Positions 53,256 to 61,576 of a stretch of 64,000 nt of DNA are shown one piece after another. The translations under genes and the position numbers were made by a program. The stretch is taken from NCBI RefSeq assembly GCF_000484535.1, contig NC_022600.1, positions 1,116,001 to 1,180,000 of the forward strand. The letters run 5' to 3'. The notes below the pieces were generated by a model. The model did no database searches and was not told where the DNA came from. It saw only the letters and a program-made list of their open reading frames with translations. Positions within the stretch are counted from its first letter, which is position 1. The number at the start of each line of letters is the position of its first letter. This DNA comes from Gloeobacter kilaueensis JS1. Its GTDB lineage: Bacteria; Cyanobacteriota; Cyanobacteriia; Gloeobacterales; Gloeobacteraceae.

Positions 53256-53819
53256 TTAGCTGTGCCCAAAAGCGGCGGCGACGATGAACAGATCGACTGC
53301 GAACATCAGCGCCACACAGACCAGCAGCGCCAGGTACATCCAGGGCTGGGCGAGGGGTTTGACCCGGCTGGTGTCGATGTCGGTCTGGGCTTCGAGGATG
53401 CGCAAAAAACGGGCAAAGCCGGCGATGCGCATCGGCAGCAGATAGCGCTCCCCCTGGCCAGTGAGCAGATAGTGAACCCGCCCACCCTGGCTGGTGGGGA
53501 CTGAGCGAATCTCGCGGATGTCTTGCCAGGCGACTTTCCAGTGGCGGCCCATAAAACCCGGTACCCAGGCGCTGTAGCGGACGGTGACGCCCCCGGCGTC
53601 CGTCTCGACCCGCTGGCTCAGCAGGCCCGCCAGAGCGACCAGGCCAACTGCAATGCCTGCTCCCGTCAGCCACAGCGGTACTGGCGCGTGCAGGCGGGCC
53701 TGCAGAATCGGCAGCGGCAGCACCAGGCTCACCAGCAGCCCAAAAAGGGTGTAGCGAATCAGCGGCGAGATGCGAAAGGTGTCCTGGGGCGCAAGGGGCG
53801 GCGGTGGCGTGGTGCGCAT
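53256..53819 (-). CDS. Membrane protein with PH-like domain
   Basis: The 187-residue protein has two N-terminal helices (about 20-42 and 48-68), a beta-rich soluble part (RVETDAGGVTVRYSAWVPGFMGRHWKVAWQDIREIR) resembling bacterial PH domains, and a C-terminal helix (about 160-182). No catalytic motif is seen. It is an isolated gene, divergent from the phosphoesterase. Confidence 0.7.
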   Translation of the reverse strand: MRTTPPPPLAPQDTFRISPLIRYTLFGLLVSLVLPLPILQARLHAPVPLWLTGAGIAVGLVALAGLLSQRVETDAGGVTVRYSAWVPGFMGRHWKVAWQDIREIRSVPTSQGGRVHYLLTGQGERYLLPMRIAGFARFLRILEAQTDIDTSRVKPLAQPWMYLALLVCVALMFAVDLFIVAAAFGHS

Positions 53820-53900
53820 GGGGTTCTGTAAACTTTCTTACAGGATAGCGGCCACTGACAAAACGCCCAAGCGGGCTGGCTGCAACCGCAGGGAGGGGGT

Positions 53901-55481
53901 GTGGATTTCGTCATCGACCCGCCGATCGCCGAGAAGATCGAGAAGATGAAGCAGCGCGTGCTCTGGCAGGAGCCCGCCCTGCTGGAGCGCGGCATCGATC
54001 AGACGCGCCTGGTGCTGGATGACGGCCAGGAGGACGCGACGCACTTTTCCTTTCTGGTCGTAGGCGACAGTGGGGCCGGTCCCTACCACGGCCAGAATCC
54101 CCAGCGGCGGATTGCTGAGCTGATGCTCTTTGAGCGCGACGATTGTCGCTTCGTGCTGCACACCGGCGATGTGATGTACCTGGTCGGTTCCGACGAGTAC
54201 TATCCAAAAAACTTCATCGAGCCTTACCGCGAATTTCTCGTAGGCGGCGAGCAGCCCCGCAAGATCGCCTACGACCAGATGGTTTTCAACCAGCCTTTTT
54301 TGCCGGTGCCGGGCAACCACGACTACTACGACCTGCCCTTTCTGTACGGTCTGCTCGCCCAGACGATGCAACCGCTGCGGCAACTGTTGGGCTTCAAGCT
54401 CGACCTCGATGTGGGCTGGCGCGGCTCGGACCGGGGCCGGGTCTACGCGCGCGCCTTTCTCGATTATCTCAAGCACTACACGGGTGAGGCCGAGCTGGCC
54501 CATCACCTCGACACCCACTACACCGCCCAGACGGCGACAGGCCGCTGTCTGCGCTATCGTCCCGGTGCCTTCACGCGCCTGCCGAACCGCTACTACCAGT
54601 TTGAGGCGGGCGGCATTGACTTTTTTGCCCTCGACTCGAATACTTTTAACGCCCCACCGGCCCTGCCCACCAGCAGCGAGGGCCAGGCATTCCGCCGTCA
54701 GATCGAAAATAAGCTGGCCGAACTGGAGGAGCACAAGCAACAGCTCCTGGAGAGCAGCGAACGGCTCGATCCCGAGCAGATCGAGGACCGCGAGCCCCTG
54801 GAGGAACTGCGCGCCCGCATCGAGCAACTGGAGGAGGTGCGCATGGACCTCGAAAAGCAACTCACCGCCGTCGAGAACACCGCCGTCGATCTCGAACAGC
54901 TTGACTGGCTGGAGGAGCGCCTCGTCGCCTCCTGGCAGTCTCCCGAGGCGCGGGGTCGGATCATCTATCTGCACCATCCGCCCTACGTCACCGAGGTGAC
55001 CAAGTGGAACCAGGCCCAGACCCTGGCGGTGCGCCGCCGCCTGCGGCGCGTCCTCGATGCGGTGGCCCGGCGCGTCGGTTCCCTATCCAAGGGCCGTCCC
55101 CTGGTGGATTTGATCTTTACGGGCCACGCCCACTGCTGCGAGTACCTGCGCACCGCCGACACCGGCCACGGCGATGCCCGCCTGCACCTGCTCATCTGCG
55201 GCGGCAGCGGCTTCAGCCTGCGCCGCCAGCGCCCGGAAGGCAGCGAACTCTCTGAGGAATTTCTCACCGATACCGGCAGCGAAGCGCGCACCGTCGCCCA
55301 CTCACAGTTTTATATTGGCCGCAGTGGCCAGGGCAGCGGCAAGCGCCGCCCCTACTCGTTTTTGCGCGTCGATGTGGCTGCGGGCACACCGCCCCGCTTC
55401 CGCGTGCGCGCCTTTACCGCCGAGTATTACCGGGGGCGCTGGCGCTCCGAGCAGCTCCAGCCCTTTACGATCGGCGAGTAA
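53901..55481 (+). CDS. Calcineurin-like metallophosphoesterase with coiled-coil insertion
   Basis: The 526-residue protein has the metallophosphoesterase motifs VVGDSG (51-57, lacking the usual DxH His), HTGDVMY (87-93), PGNHDYYD (137-144), YLHHPPY (356-362) and TGHAHCCEYL near 410. Between residues about 260 and 335 it carries a long charged coiled coil (IENKLAELEEHKQQLLES and further heptads) inserted before the DWLEERL strand. GTG 53901 has GGGAGGGGG upstream. Substrate unknown; homologous domains hydrolyse phosphomonoesters or diesters. Confidence 0.82.
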   Translation: MDFVIDPPIAEKIEKMKQRVLWQEPALLERGIDQTRLVLDDGQEDATHFSFLVVGDSGAGPYHGQNPQRRIAELMLFERDDCRFVLHTGDVMYLVGSDEYYPKNFIEPYREFLVGGEQPRKIAYDQMVFNQPFLPVPGNHDYYDLPFLYGLLAQTMQPLRQLLGFKLDLDVGWRGSDRGRVYARAFLDYLKHYTGEAELAHHLDTHYTAQTATGRCLRYRPGAFTRLPNRYYQFEAGGIDFFALDSNTFNAPPALPTSSEGQAFRRQIENKLAELEEHKQQLLESSERLDPEQIEDREPLEELRARIEQLEEVRMDLEKQLTAVENTAVDLEQLDWLEERLVASWQSPEARGRIIYLHHPPYVTEVTKWNQAQTLAVRRRLRRVLDAVARRVGSLSKGRPLVDLIFTGHAHCCEYLRTADTGHGDARLHLLICGGSGFSLRRQRPEGSELSEEFLTDTGSEARTVAHSQFYIGRSGQGSGKRRPYSFLRVDVAAGTPPRFRVRAFTAEYYRGRWRSEQLQPFTIGE

Positions 55482-55487
55482 GACTTT

Positions 55488-57005
55488 TCAGGCTCCGGCG
55501 GCTTCTTTGGCGGCGTACATCACTTCGAGGGTGATCTGGTTGCGGCCACTCTCGCGGGCAAACTTCTCGGTATTGCGCTTGACTTTGGAGCGCACAAAGC
55601 CGGGAATGCGGGCCAATTCGCGGGTGGCAGCCTCGTCCCACTCCAGTTCGGTGTCGGCGGTGAGGGTCTTGGTGACCACTTCTTTGGTGTCGTGGCCGCC
55701 GAAGACCTCCAGCAGGTGATCTTCCATGCCGAGGGTGAACGAGTTGTAGACCAGATCGGCGATCTGGTTGGTGCCCTCGTAGCCTAAGAAGGGCCGGTAG
55801 CCCACCGGAAAGTTCTGGATGTGGATGGGAGAAGAAATGACCCCGCAGGGGATGTCGAGGCGCTTACCGATGTGGCGCTCCATCTGGGTGCCGAAGATGG
55901 CAGCCGGCTCCGCCTGGGCAATCCGATCGCCGATCAGGGCGTGGTCGTCGCTGACAATCACCTCGTCGCACAACCCTTCGACCTGGGAGCGGAACCATTC
56001 GCCGTCGTACTTGCAAAAAGTACCGGCCCAGACGACGCGCACGCCCATCTCTTTGGCGAGAATGCGGGTAATCGCAGCAGCGTGCGTCCCGTCGCCGTAG
56101 ACGACGGCGCGCTTGCCCTGCAGGTTCTGGCAGTCGATCGAGCGCGAGAACCAGGCGGCCTGGGAGACAAAGAGGGTCTGCTCGCGGATGAACTCTTCGT
56201 AATCGACGGCGACGCCACCGGCGGTGAGAATTTGCTGGATCGCCCGGATAAACTGGGCGGTCTGGATGACGCCCATCGGCGTGATATCGACGAAGGGCTG
56301 GTGGGCCACCGATTGCAGGTACTCGGCCACCGGGCGGCCCAACTCGCGGTAGGGCACGACGTTGAACCAGGCGGCGGGTAATCTTTGAATGTCGTGGACG
56401 CTGCAGCCTTCGGGGGCGACGACGTTGACGGCGATTCCCAGATCGCCCAGCAGTCTTGTCAATTCCCGGCAGTCGTGGTGGTTGTGAAAGCCTAAAGTTG
56501 AGATGCCGAGAATGTTGGCCGAGGGCTTCTCGCTGCGCGCCGGCAGGTTGCCTTTGCACTTTTCGATATAAAAGCGCACGATCTGCTCGAAGGTGATGTC
56601 GGCGGCGGTCAGTTCGTTGTGGCGGTAGTGGTTGACATCGGCTAGAAGCACGTCCGCCTTCGATTGCTCCTGGGCGCGGGCGACGAAGTTGCTCAGATCT
56701 TCTTGAAGAATCGATGACGTGCAGGTGGGGGTGAGCACGATCAGATCCGGCGCTTCTTCCTGGTCCTTGCGGACGATGTTGGTCACCACCTTGTCCTGGG
56801 AGCCGCGCCCGAGCACCTTGCGATCGACGACCGAAGCGGTGACCGGCGTAAAGTCGCGCTCGCGCTCGAGCATCGAGCGCATGACGTTGAAATAATCGTC
56901 CCCCAGGGGCGCGTGCATGATCGCATGAACGTTTTTAAACGAACTGGCGATGCGCAGCGTACCGATGTGGGCAGGACCGGCGTACATCCAGTAGGCGAGT
57001 TTCAT
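55488..57005 (-). CDS. chlB: Light-independent protochlorophyllide reductase subunit B
   Basis: ChlB with ChlN forms the catalytic part of dark-operative protochlorophyllide reductase. The 505-residue protein starts [17 protein letters not shown] and has [15 protein letters not shown] (with a cluster Cys), [19 protein letters not shown] and a C-terminal PCP_red domain ([21 protein letters not shown]). ATG 57005 was chosen over upstream in-frame starts. chlN and chlL are not in the window. The stop is only 6 nt from that of the convergent phosphoesterase gene. Confidence 0.96.
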   Translation of the reverse strand: MKLAYWMYAGPAHIGTLRIASSFKNVHAIMHAPLGDDYFNVMRSMLERERDFTPVTASVVDRKVLGRGSQDKVVTNIVRKDQEEAPDLIVLTPTCTSSILQEDLSNFVARAQEQSKADVLLADVNHYRHNELTAADITFEQIVRFYIEKCKGNLPARSEKPSANILGISTLGFHNHHDCRELTRLLGDLGIAVNVVAPEGCSVHDIQRLPAAWFNVVPYRELGRPVAEYLQSVAHQPFVDITPMGVIQTAQFIRAIQQILTAGGVAVDYEEFIREQTLFVSQAAWFSRSIDCQNLQGKRAVVYGDGTHAAAITRILAKEMGVRVVWAGTFCKYDGEWFRSQVEGLCDEVIVSDDHALIGDRIAQAEPAAIFGTQMERHIGKRLDIPCGVISSPIHIQNFPVGYRPFLGYEGTNQIADLVYNSFTLGMEDHLLEVFGGHDTKEVVTKTLTADTELEWDEAATRELARIPGFVRSKVKRNTEKFARESGRNQITLEVMYAAKEAAGA

Positions 57006-57071
57006 GCGTTCTCTTTTGCGATGGGCTGCAAACAGCAGTGTGCCTCGATTTAACCCGCTCCGCAAGGGGAA

Positions 57072-59321
57072 TTAGGAGCGCTTTTGTTCGCTGGCCGGTG
57101 CCTGGGCCTGCTTGAGGCCGATCTGCAACCGCTCGACGACCGCTTTGGCCGCCTGGCGCAGCGCCCCTCCTTCGGCTCCTTCGGCGATGTTGCGCACCTG
57201 GATGTCCTTCCAGAGCACCCGGCCCTGGCGGTCCACCAGCTCGAACTGCAGCACCACGTCCGCCGCCGCATTCTGCGAGAGGCCAAGCACACTGCCGGAG
57301 ACGTAGGTCGAACTGCGCACCAGCCCGAGCATCACCGCATCGACCCCGAGGGCGCGCGCCAAAAGCTTTGGGTCGGTGGTGAGAATCTGGGCCGGTTCGA
57401 TCCCCAGATCCGCCAGGCGCGAGAGCGCTTCGTCGGGGCCTTCTACCTGCCAGCCCAGCGCTTCGGCGAGGCGCGGTGCGATGAGTTGCCCGAGGCTCTC
57501 GGGGCTGTTGGTCGCATCGTTGAAGAGGGCCGAGTCTGGACCTAAAAGAGCGACCCGCCGCACATCCTTGAGGGCGTCGTTTTTGAGCAAGGGCGGCAGA
57601 TCGGCTTTGAAGCCGTTCGCTTTGATCTCGTTGTAGACGCCGTTGGAAAATTTGTTGGCGATGTCGTGGGCGGTGATCACCATCGCATTTGCCAGCAGCA
57701 CCGTGTCGGTCTTACCGGCAAAAAAAGCGCTGTCGGAGTTGACGACATCGCCCTTCCAGAGCGATTTGCCGCTTTGATCGAACGCTTCGGCCTTGCTGAA
57801 GACCTGGGGTGAAAAAAATTGTGGCACCAAAAAAGCGGCGATCGGGCTGATAAACGAGCTGAGCGCTTCGAGGTTGCGGTTGGGCATGTTCACCCTGAGC
57901 GGTGCCCCTACCAGGATGATGTCTGCCCCCAAAAGCGTCGCCACCTGGCGAATCGCCTCGGGATCGTTGCCCAGTTGCTCGCGAGCTAGATCGAGGCTCG
58001 CAAGCACCGACTTGACCTGAATCGGTGAGACGATCTCGTAGCGGCGCGTCCAGAGCAGATCGCCGCTAATCACATCGGCAATATTTGGGTAACGACCATA
58101 GCGAACTTCGCCCGTATCGAAGCCGACCACCGCCACCCTGGGCAGGCCCAGATTCTGGGTCGTCGAGACGGGCGAATCGGCCACCAGCAGGCGATTGGCT
58201 CCGCTTATCGCCTCAGTGAACTGGGCGATCGGAGGCAGGCGGTCCTTCTCGGGCTCCTTGAGGCTCTCGGCAGGAGTGTCGTTGCTCAACAGGTGGCTGC
58301 CGTCCCAGACGCGCAGCGTCGCCGGTTTGCCGCCTATCGCCGGGTGCAACGACCAGACGCGCTCGCCCTCGCCCATCGAGACATCGAGCGCCTGGGCGGC
58401 GAGGGGCTGCTCGGCCACCGCCACACCGTCGAGGGCGTCCCAGAGCACCAGCCTGCGGTTGGTCGCCACCCACAGGTGCCGATCGTCCGGGGTACTCAGC
58501 ACACGCTGCAGCCGCTCGCCCTTCTGGTTTGCCTTTGCAAGCCGGATTCGGCGCACGACGCTGTTGGAGCGGGTGTTGACCACCAGCAGGCTCTCATCCG
58601 CCGCCGGGACAAAGAGCAAATTGCCGTCGCGGCTGGTGGCCATCTGGGGCCGGGTCGGATCGAAGGCGACGGCGAGCGGCTCGCCCACCGCTCCGGTAAT
58701 CGGGTTGATCGAATAGAGGCGGCCCGCCGGCTCCGGCACCACTTCCACCGACGAAAGGTAGATGCGCAGGCCGTCGGCTGTGACCACCAGATCGCGGGGG
58801 TTGGCCACCTCTTTGATCGTGGCGAAGACCTGGACGCTTTTGGCCTGGGGGTCGATGCGGTAGAGGGTGACCACCTCCTCGTCGCGCACCCCCAGGTAAG
58901 CGGTGCGGGTGCGGGGGCTATAGCCGACGCCGATGAGGTGCCGACTGCGGGAAGTGGCCGGTTGCAGCACGGGAATGTCGGAACTGGCTTCTTTGAGGTT
59001 GGCCTCCACCACCGGGTCCGGCAGCGCCAACTGGCCTACCAGGCGGCCATCCGGTCCGATCAGGCTCACCGACGCATCGCCCGCCACCAGCAGGGTGCCG
59101 TCGGCTGTAAAAGCAGCGTTATGAAAGACGTTTGCCACCGGCACATTCAGCCGGACTGCCGCTTTGCCGGTGGTGAGATCTATTTTCTGGACCTGCTGGG
59201 CCTGGGGCACCAGCAAAAAGCCACCTGCCCCCCCAGGGAAGCCTGCTGCCCAAAGGGGACTCGCTTGCAGGAGCGCTCCACAGACGACGCCAATCCATGC
59301 TCTGGGCCAGAAGTCTCGCAC
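57072..59321 (-). CDS. Secreted beta-propeller protein with tandem CsgG-like domains
   Basis: The 749-residue protein has a signal peptide (about 1-25, SPLWAAG). Residues about 35-345 form a WD/NHL-like propeller (LVVTADGLRIYLSS, TSRDGNLLFVPAADES, LSTPDDRHLWVATN). Two alpha/beta domains follow, each of CsgG/TolB-N type: VAVVGFDTGEVRYGRYPNIAD...LGADIILVGAPLRV (about 400-500) and VALLGPDSALF...LGVDAVMLGLVRS (about 600-700), then VLQFELVDRQGRVLWKD. The combination suggests an envelope-associated assembly or stability factor; function unknown. It ends 66 nt before chlB. Confidence 0.68.
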   Translation of the reverse strand: MRDFWPRAWIGVVCGALLQASPLWAAGFPGGAGGFLLVPQAQQVQKIDLTTGKAAVRLNVPVANVFHNAAFTADGTLLVAGDASVSLIGPDGRLVGQLALPDPVVEANLKEASSDIPVLQPATSRSRHLIGVGYSPRTRTAYLGVRDEEVVTLYRIDPQAKSVQVFATIKEVANPRDLVVTADGLRIYLSSVEVVPEPAGRLYSINPITGAVGEPLAVAFDPTRPQMATSRDGNLLFVPAADESLLVVNTRSNSVVRRIRLAKANQKGERLQRVLSTPDDRHLWVATNRRLVLWDALDGVAVAEQPLAAQALDVSMGEGERVWSLHPAIGGKPATLRVWDGSHLLSNDTPAESLKEPEKDRLPPIAQFTEAISGANRLLVADSPVSTTQNLGLPRVAVVGFDTGEVRYGRYPNIADVISGDLLWTRRYEIVSPIQVKSVLASLDLAREQLGNDPEAIRQVATLLGADIILVGAPLRVNMPNRNLEALSSFISPIAAFLVPQFFSPQVFSKAEAFDQSGKSLWKGDVVNSDSAFFAGKTDTVLLANAMVITAHDIANKFSNGVYNEIKANGFKADLPPLLKNDALKDVRRVALLGPDSALFNDATNSPESLGQLIAPRLAEALGWQVEGPDEALSRLADLGIEPAQILTTDPKLLARALGVDAVMLGLVRSSTYVSGSVLGLSQNAAADVVLQFELVDRQGRVLWKDIQVRNIAEGAEGGALRQAAKAVVERLQIGLKQAQAPASEQKRS

Positions 59322-59368
59322 TGCACAGCTCCTACCTCTGTAGCCCCAATCATAGCGGCTGTTTGCCT

Positions 59369-60466
59369 TCAGGGAGAATCGGTGCGATCCCCCCTGCCGG
59401 CGGTTGGTTCCGGCAGCGAGGGCAGGGCCGGAGGCGGTTCTGAATGATGGGCAACCAGCGACTCGTAGAGGCTTTTAATGACGCCGCTTACCGGGATGGC
59501 GAGCAGCACCCCCAGAAGACCCGAGACTTTTGCGCCGATGAGCAGAGCTCCAAAGATGAGCACCGGACTGAGGCCCGTGAAGTTGCCCAGGATGCGCGGG
59601 GCAATCACGTTGTCTTTGATTTGCTGGATGACCACCGAACCTATCAGCACCCATAGCGCCAGAAGCGGATTTTGAGTGACACAGATAATCACGACGACGC
59701 TGATCCCGAGGGTCGCTCCGATAAAGGGGATCAACTCCATTACCCCTACAAATAGGGCCAACAGCAGGGCAAAGGGCACCCCCACAAATAGATAAAAAGG
59801 CGTCAGACACAGCGACATAAAAAGCCCCAGGATCAGCTGGCCAGTAAAAAAACCCCGCAGGTTGTACTGGAGCGATTCGGAGAAGCGCTCGCGAATCCGT
59901 CCGGGCAAAAAGCCGATCAACTCCTGCCAGAGCTTGTGTCCCTCCAGCAGCATGTAAAAGGCGATGACCAGGATCAAGACAAAGTTGAGCACACCGGTGA
60001 AGGTGCCCAGCAAAAATTCGAGCGACTGGGGCGAGGTGAGCACCTGCAACTGCTGCTGCAGGCGACTGCCCATCTCACTGACGAGCTGATCGGTATCGAC
60101 CGGCAAACCGAGCTTTCTCGCCCAGTTCAAAAATGCCTCCAGCTGCAGCGAACCGGAACGCACCAGATCCGGCAGCGAACGGACAAGTTGAACCGTCTGC
60201 TGGGAGACGAGGGGAGCGACGACCACCGCAAAAATGGCGACCACCAGCCCGGCCAGCGAATAGACGACAAAGGCTGCCGTCGAGCGCGGCAGGTACTTGC
60301 TTAAAAAAGCAACCGGATAGCTGAGCAAAAAGGCGATCAGCCCGGCGATCACAAAAATAGTTATAAACTCACGAAAATACTCCAGCACCTGCAAGGCGGC
60401 CCAGCTTCCGGCCACAAGCAACAGCCAGGTAATCAGCGATCGCTGCAGTGGAGTCAGTACAGGCAT
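59369..60466 (-). CDS. AI-2E family membrane permease (YdiK/PerM-like)
   Basis: This 365-residue protein has about eight membrane helices arranged as in the AI-2E family: N-terminal pairs, a long amphipathic middle section (LVSEMGSRLQQQLQVL), the signature GVMELIPFIGATLG and the C-terminal GALLIGAKVSGLLGVLLAIPVSGVIK. The family includes putative autoinducer-2 exporters, but many members serve other solutes. It is divergent from the sigma factor gene. Confidence 0.85.
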   Translation of the reverse strand: MPVLTPLQRSLITWLLLVAGSWAALQVLEYFREFITIFVIAGLIAFLLSYPVAFLSKYLPRSTAAFVVYSLAGLVVAIFAVVVAPLVSQQTVQLVRSLPDLVRSGSLQLEAFLNWARKLGLPVDTDQLVSEMGSRLQQQLQVLTSPQSLEFLLGTFTGVLNFVLILVIAFYMLLEGHKLWQELIGFLPGRIRERFSESLQYNLRGFFTGQLILGLFMSLCLTPFYLFVGVPFALLLALFVGVMELIPFIGATLGISVVVIICVTQNPLLALWVLIGSVVIQQIKDNVIAPRILGNFTGLSPVLIFGALLIGAKVSGLLGVLLAIPVSGVIKSLYESLVAHHSEPPPALPSLPEPTAGRGDRTDSP

Positions 60467-60648
60467 CGCCTCTATTGTTTCACAGCCGGCCCCGGCACCA
60501 TACCCTCCCTGCGGATAGGAGTTTTACTTGTGGGTAGGTGAACATTGGTTGCATTCAGTTAAAAAACACGAAGAACTGTAGACTGTCCCTTTGTGTTCCC
60601 CCGATGATGTTGGTCACGGGGATCGCACTATGGCATGGGGTATCGGTC

Positions 60649-61551
60649 GTGGCAGATTCAGGACAGGGCAAGGCAGTTGAAGTTCGCAAAACCCGGCAGA
60701 GCGCAACATTCGAGCGAGACTCGGTTGGACTCTACCTGCAAGAAATTGGCCGCATTCCTCTGCTCAAGCCAGAAGAGGAAGTGATGCTGGCGCGGGCCAT
60801 CTCCCAGGGCGGGCCGCGCGGCGAGTGGGCAAAGCGCAAGCTGGTGCAGGCCAACTTGCGGCTGGTGGTTTCGATCGCCAAGAAGTACCTCAACCGGGGT
60901 GTACCGTTTCTCGATCTGATTCAAGAAGGGTCGCTGGGGCTCATCCGGGCCGCCGAAAAGTTCGAGCACGAGCGCGGCTACAAGTTTTCGACCTACGCCT
61001 ACTGGTGGATTCGCCAGGCAATCACAAGGGCGGTGGCCTCCCAGGCGCGCACGGTGCGGTTGCCGGTGCATCTGGTCGAAAAGATCAACCGCGTCAAGAA
61101 GGTACGCCGTTCCCTCGCTCAAGATCTGGGCCGCACGCCGAGCCAGGCGGAACTGGCCGAGGCGCTCGAATTGAGCGAGGACGATCTTGAGCACATCTTG
61201 CGGGCAGCCAGGCGGACGGTATCGCTCAACATCACCGTCGGCAAAGAAGAAGACACCGAGCTGATTCACCTCATCGAAGACAGCCAGACCGATCAGCCCG
61301 ACGTCTACATCGACCGCGAATCGATGCGCGTCGAGGTGGGCGACCTGCTCGATCGGCACCTCACCCCCCGCGAGCGCGATATTTTGCAGTTGCGCTTCGG
61401 GTTGCGCGACGGCCAGCAGCGCACCCTCGATCAGGTGGGCAAGATGTTCGATCTCTCCCGCGAGCGCATCCGCCAGATCCAGGCCAAAGCCTTCCGCAAA
61501 CTGCGCCGGGTGCGCCAGCGCCAGCGCCTCCAGGACTGGATTGGTATTTAG
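60649..61551 (+). CDS. Group 2 RNA polymerase sigma factor (RpoD-like)
   Basis: This 300-residue sigma-70 family protein has region 1.2 ([14 protein letters not shown]), 2.1-2.4 ([52 protein letters not shown]), region 3 and 4.2 ([28 protein letters not shown]) and no acidic region 1.1, as in non-essential group 2 cyanobacterial sigma factors. I start at GTG 60649 with GGGG about 8 nt upstream; an in-frame ATG at 60604 would add 15 residues with no Shine-Dalgarno. TAGACT at 60579-60584 may be its -10. Confidence 0.9.
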   Translation: MADSGQGKAVEVRKTRQSATFERDSVGLYLQEIGRIPLLKPEEEVMLARAISQGGPRGEWAKRKLVQANLRLVVSIAKKYLNRGVPFLDLIQEGSLGLIRAAEKFEHERGYKFSTYAYWWIRQAITRAVASQARTVRLPVHLVEKINRVKKVRRSLAQDLGRTPSQAELAEALELSEDDLEHILRAARRTVSLNITVGKEEDTELIHLIEDSQTDQPDVYIDRESMRVEVGDLLDRHLTPRERDILQLRFGLRDGQQRTLDQVGKMFDLSRERIRQIQAKAFRKLRRVRQRQRLQDWIGI

Positions 61552-61576
61552 TCGTGGCTTAAGCGACGGTGACCGC

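Noticed and set aside
60549-60584. TTGCAT and TAGACT as a sigma-70 promoter for the sigma factor gene
   Set aside because: The spacing is 24 bp, too long. Only the -10 candidate was mentioned.
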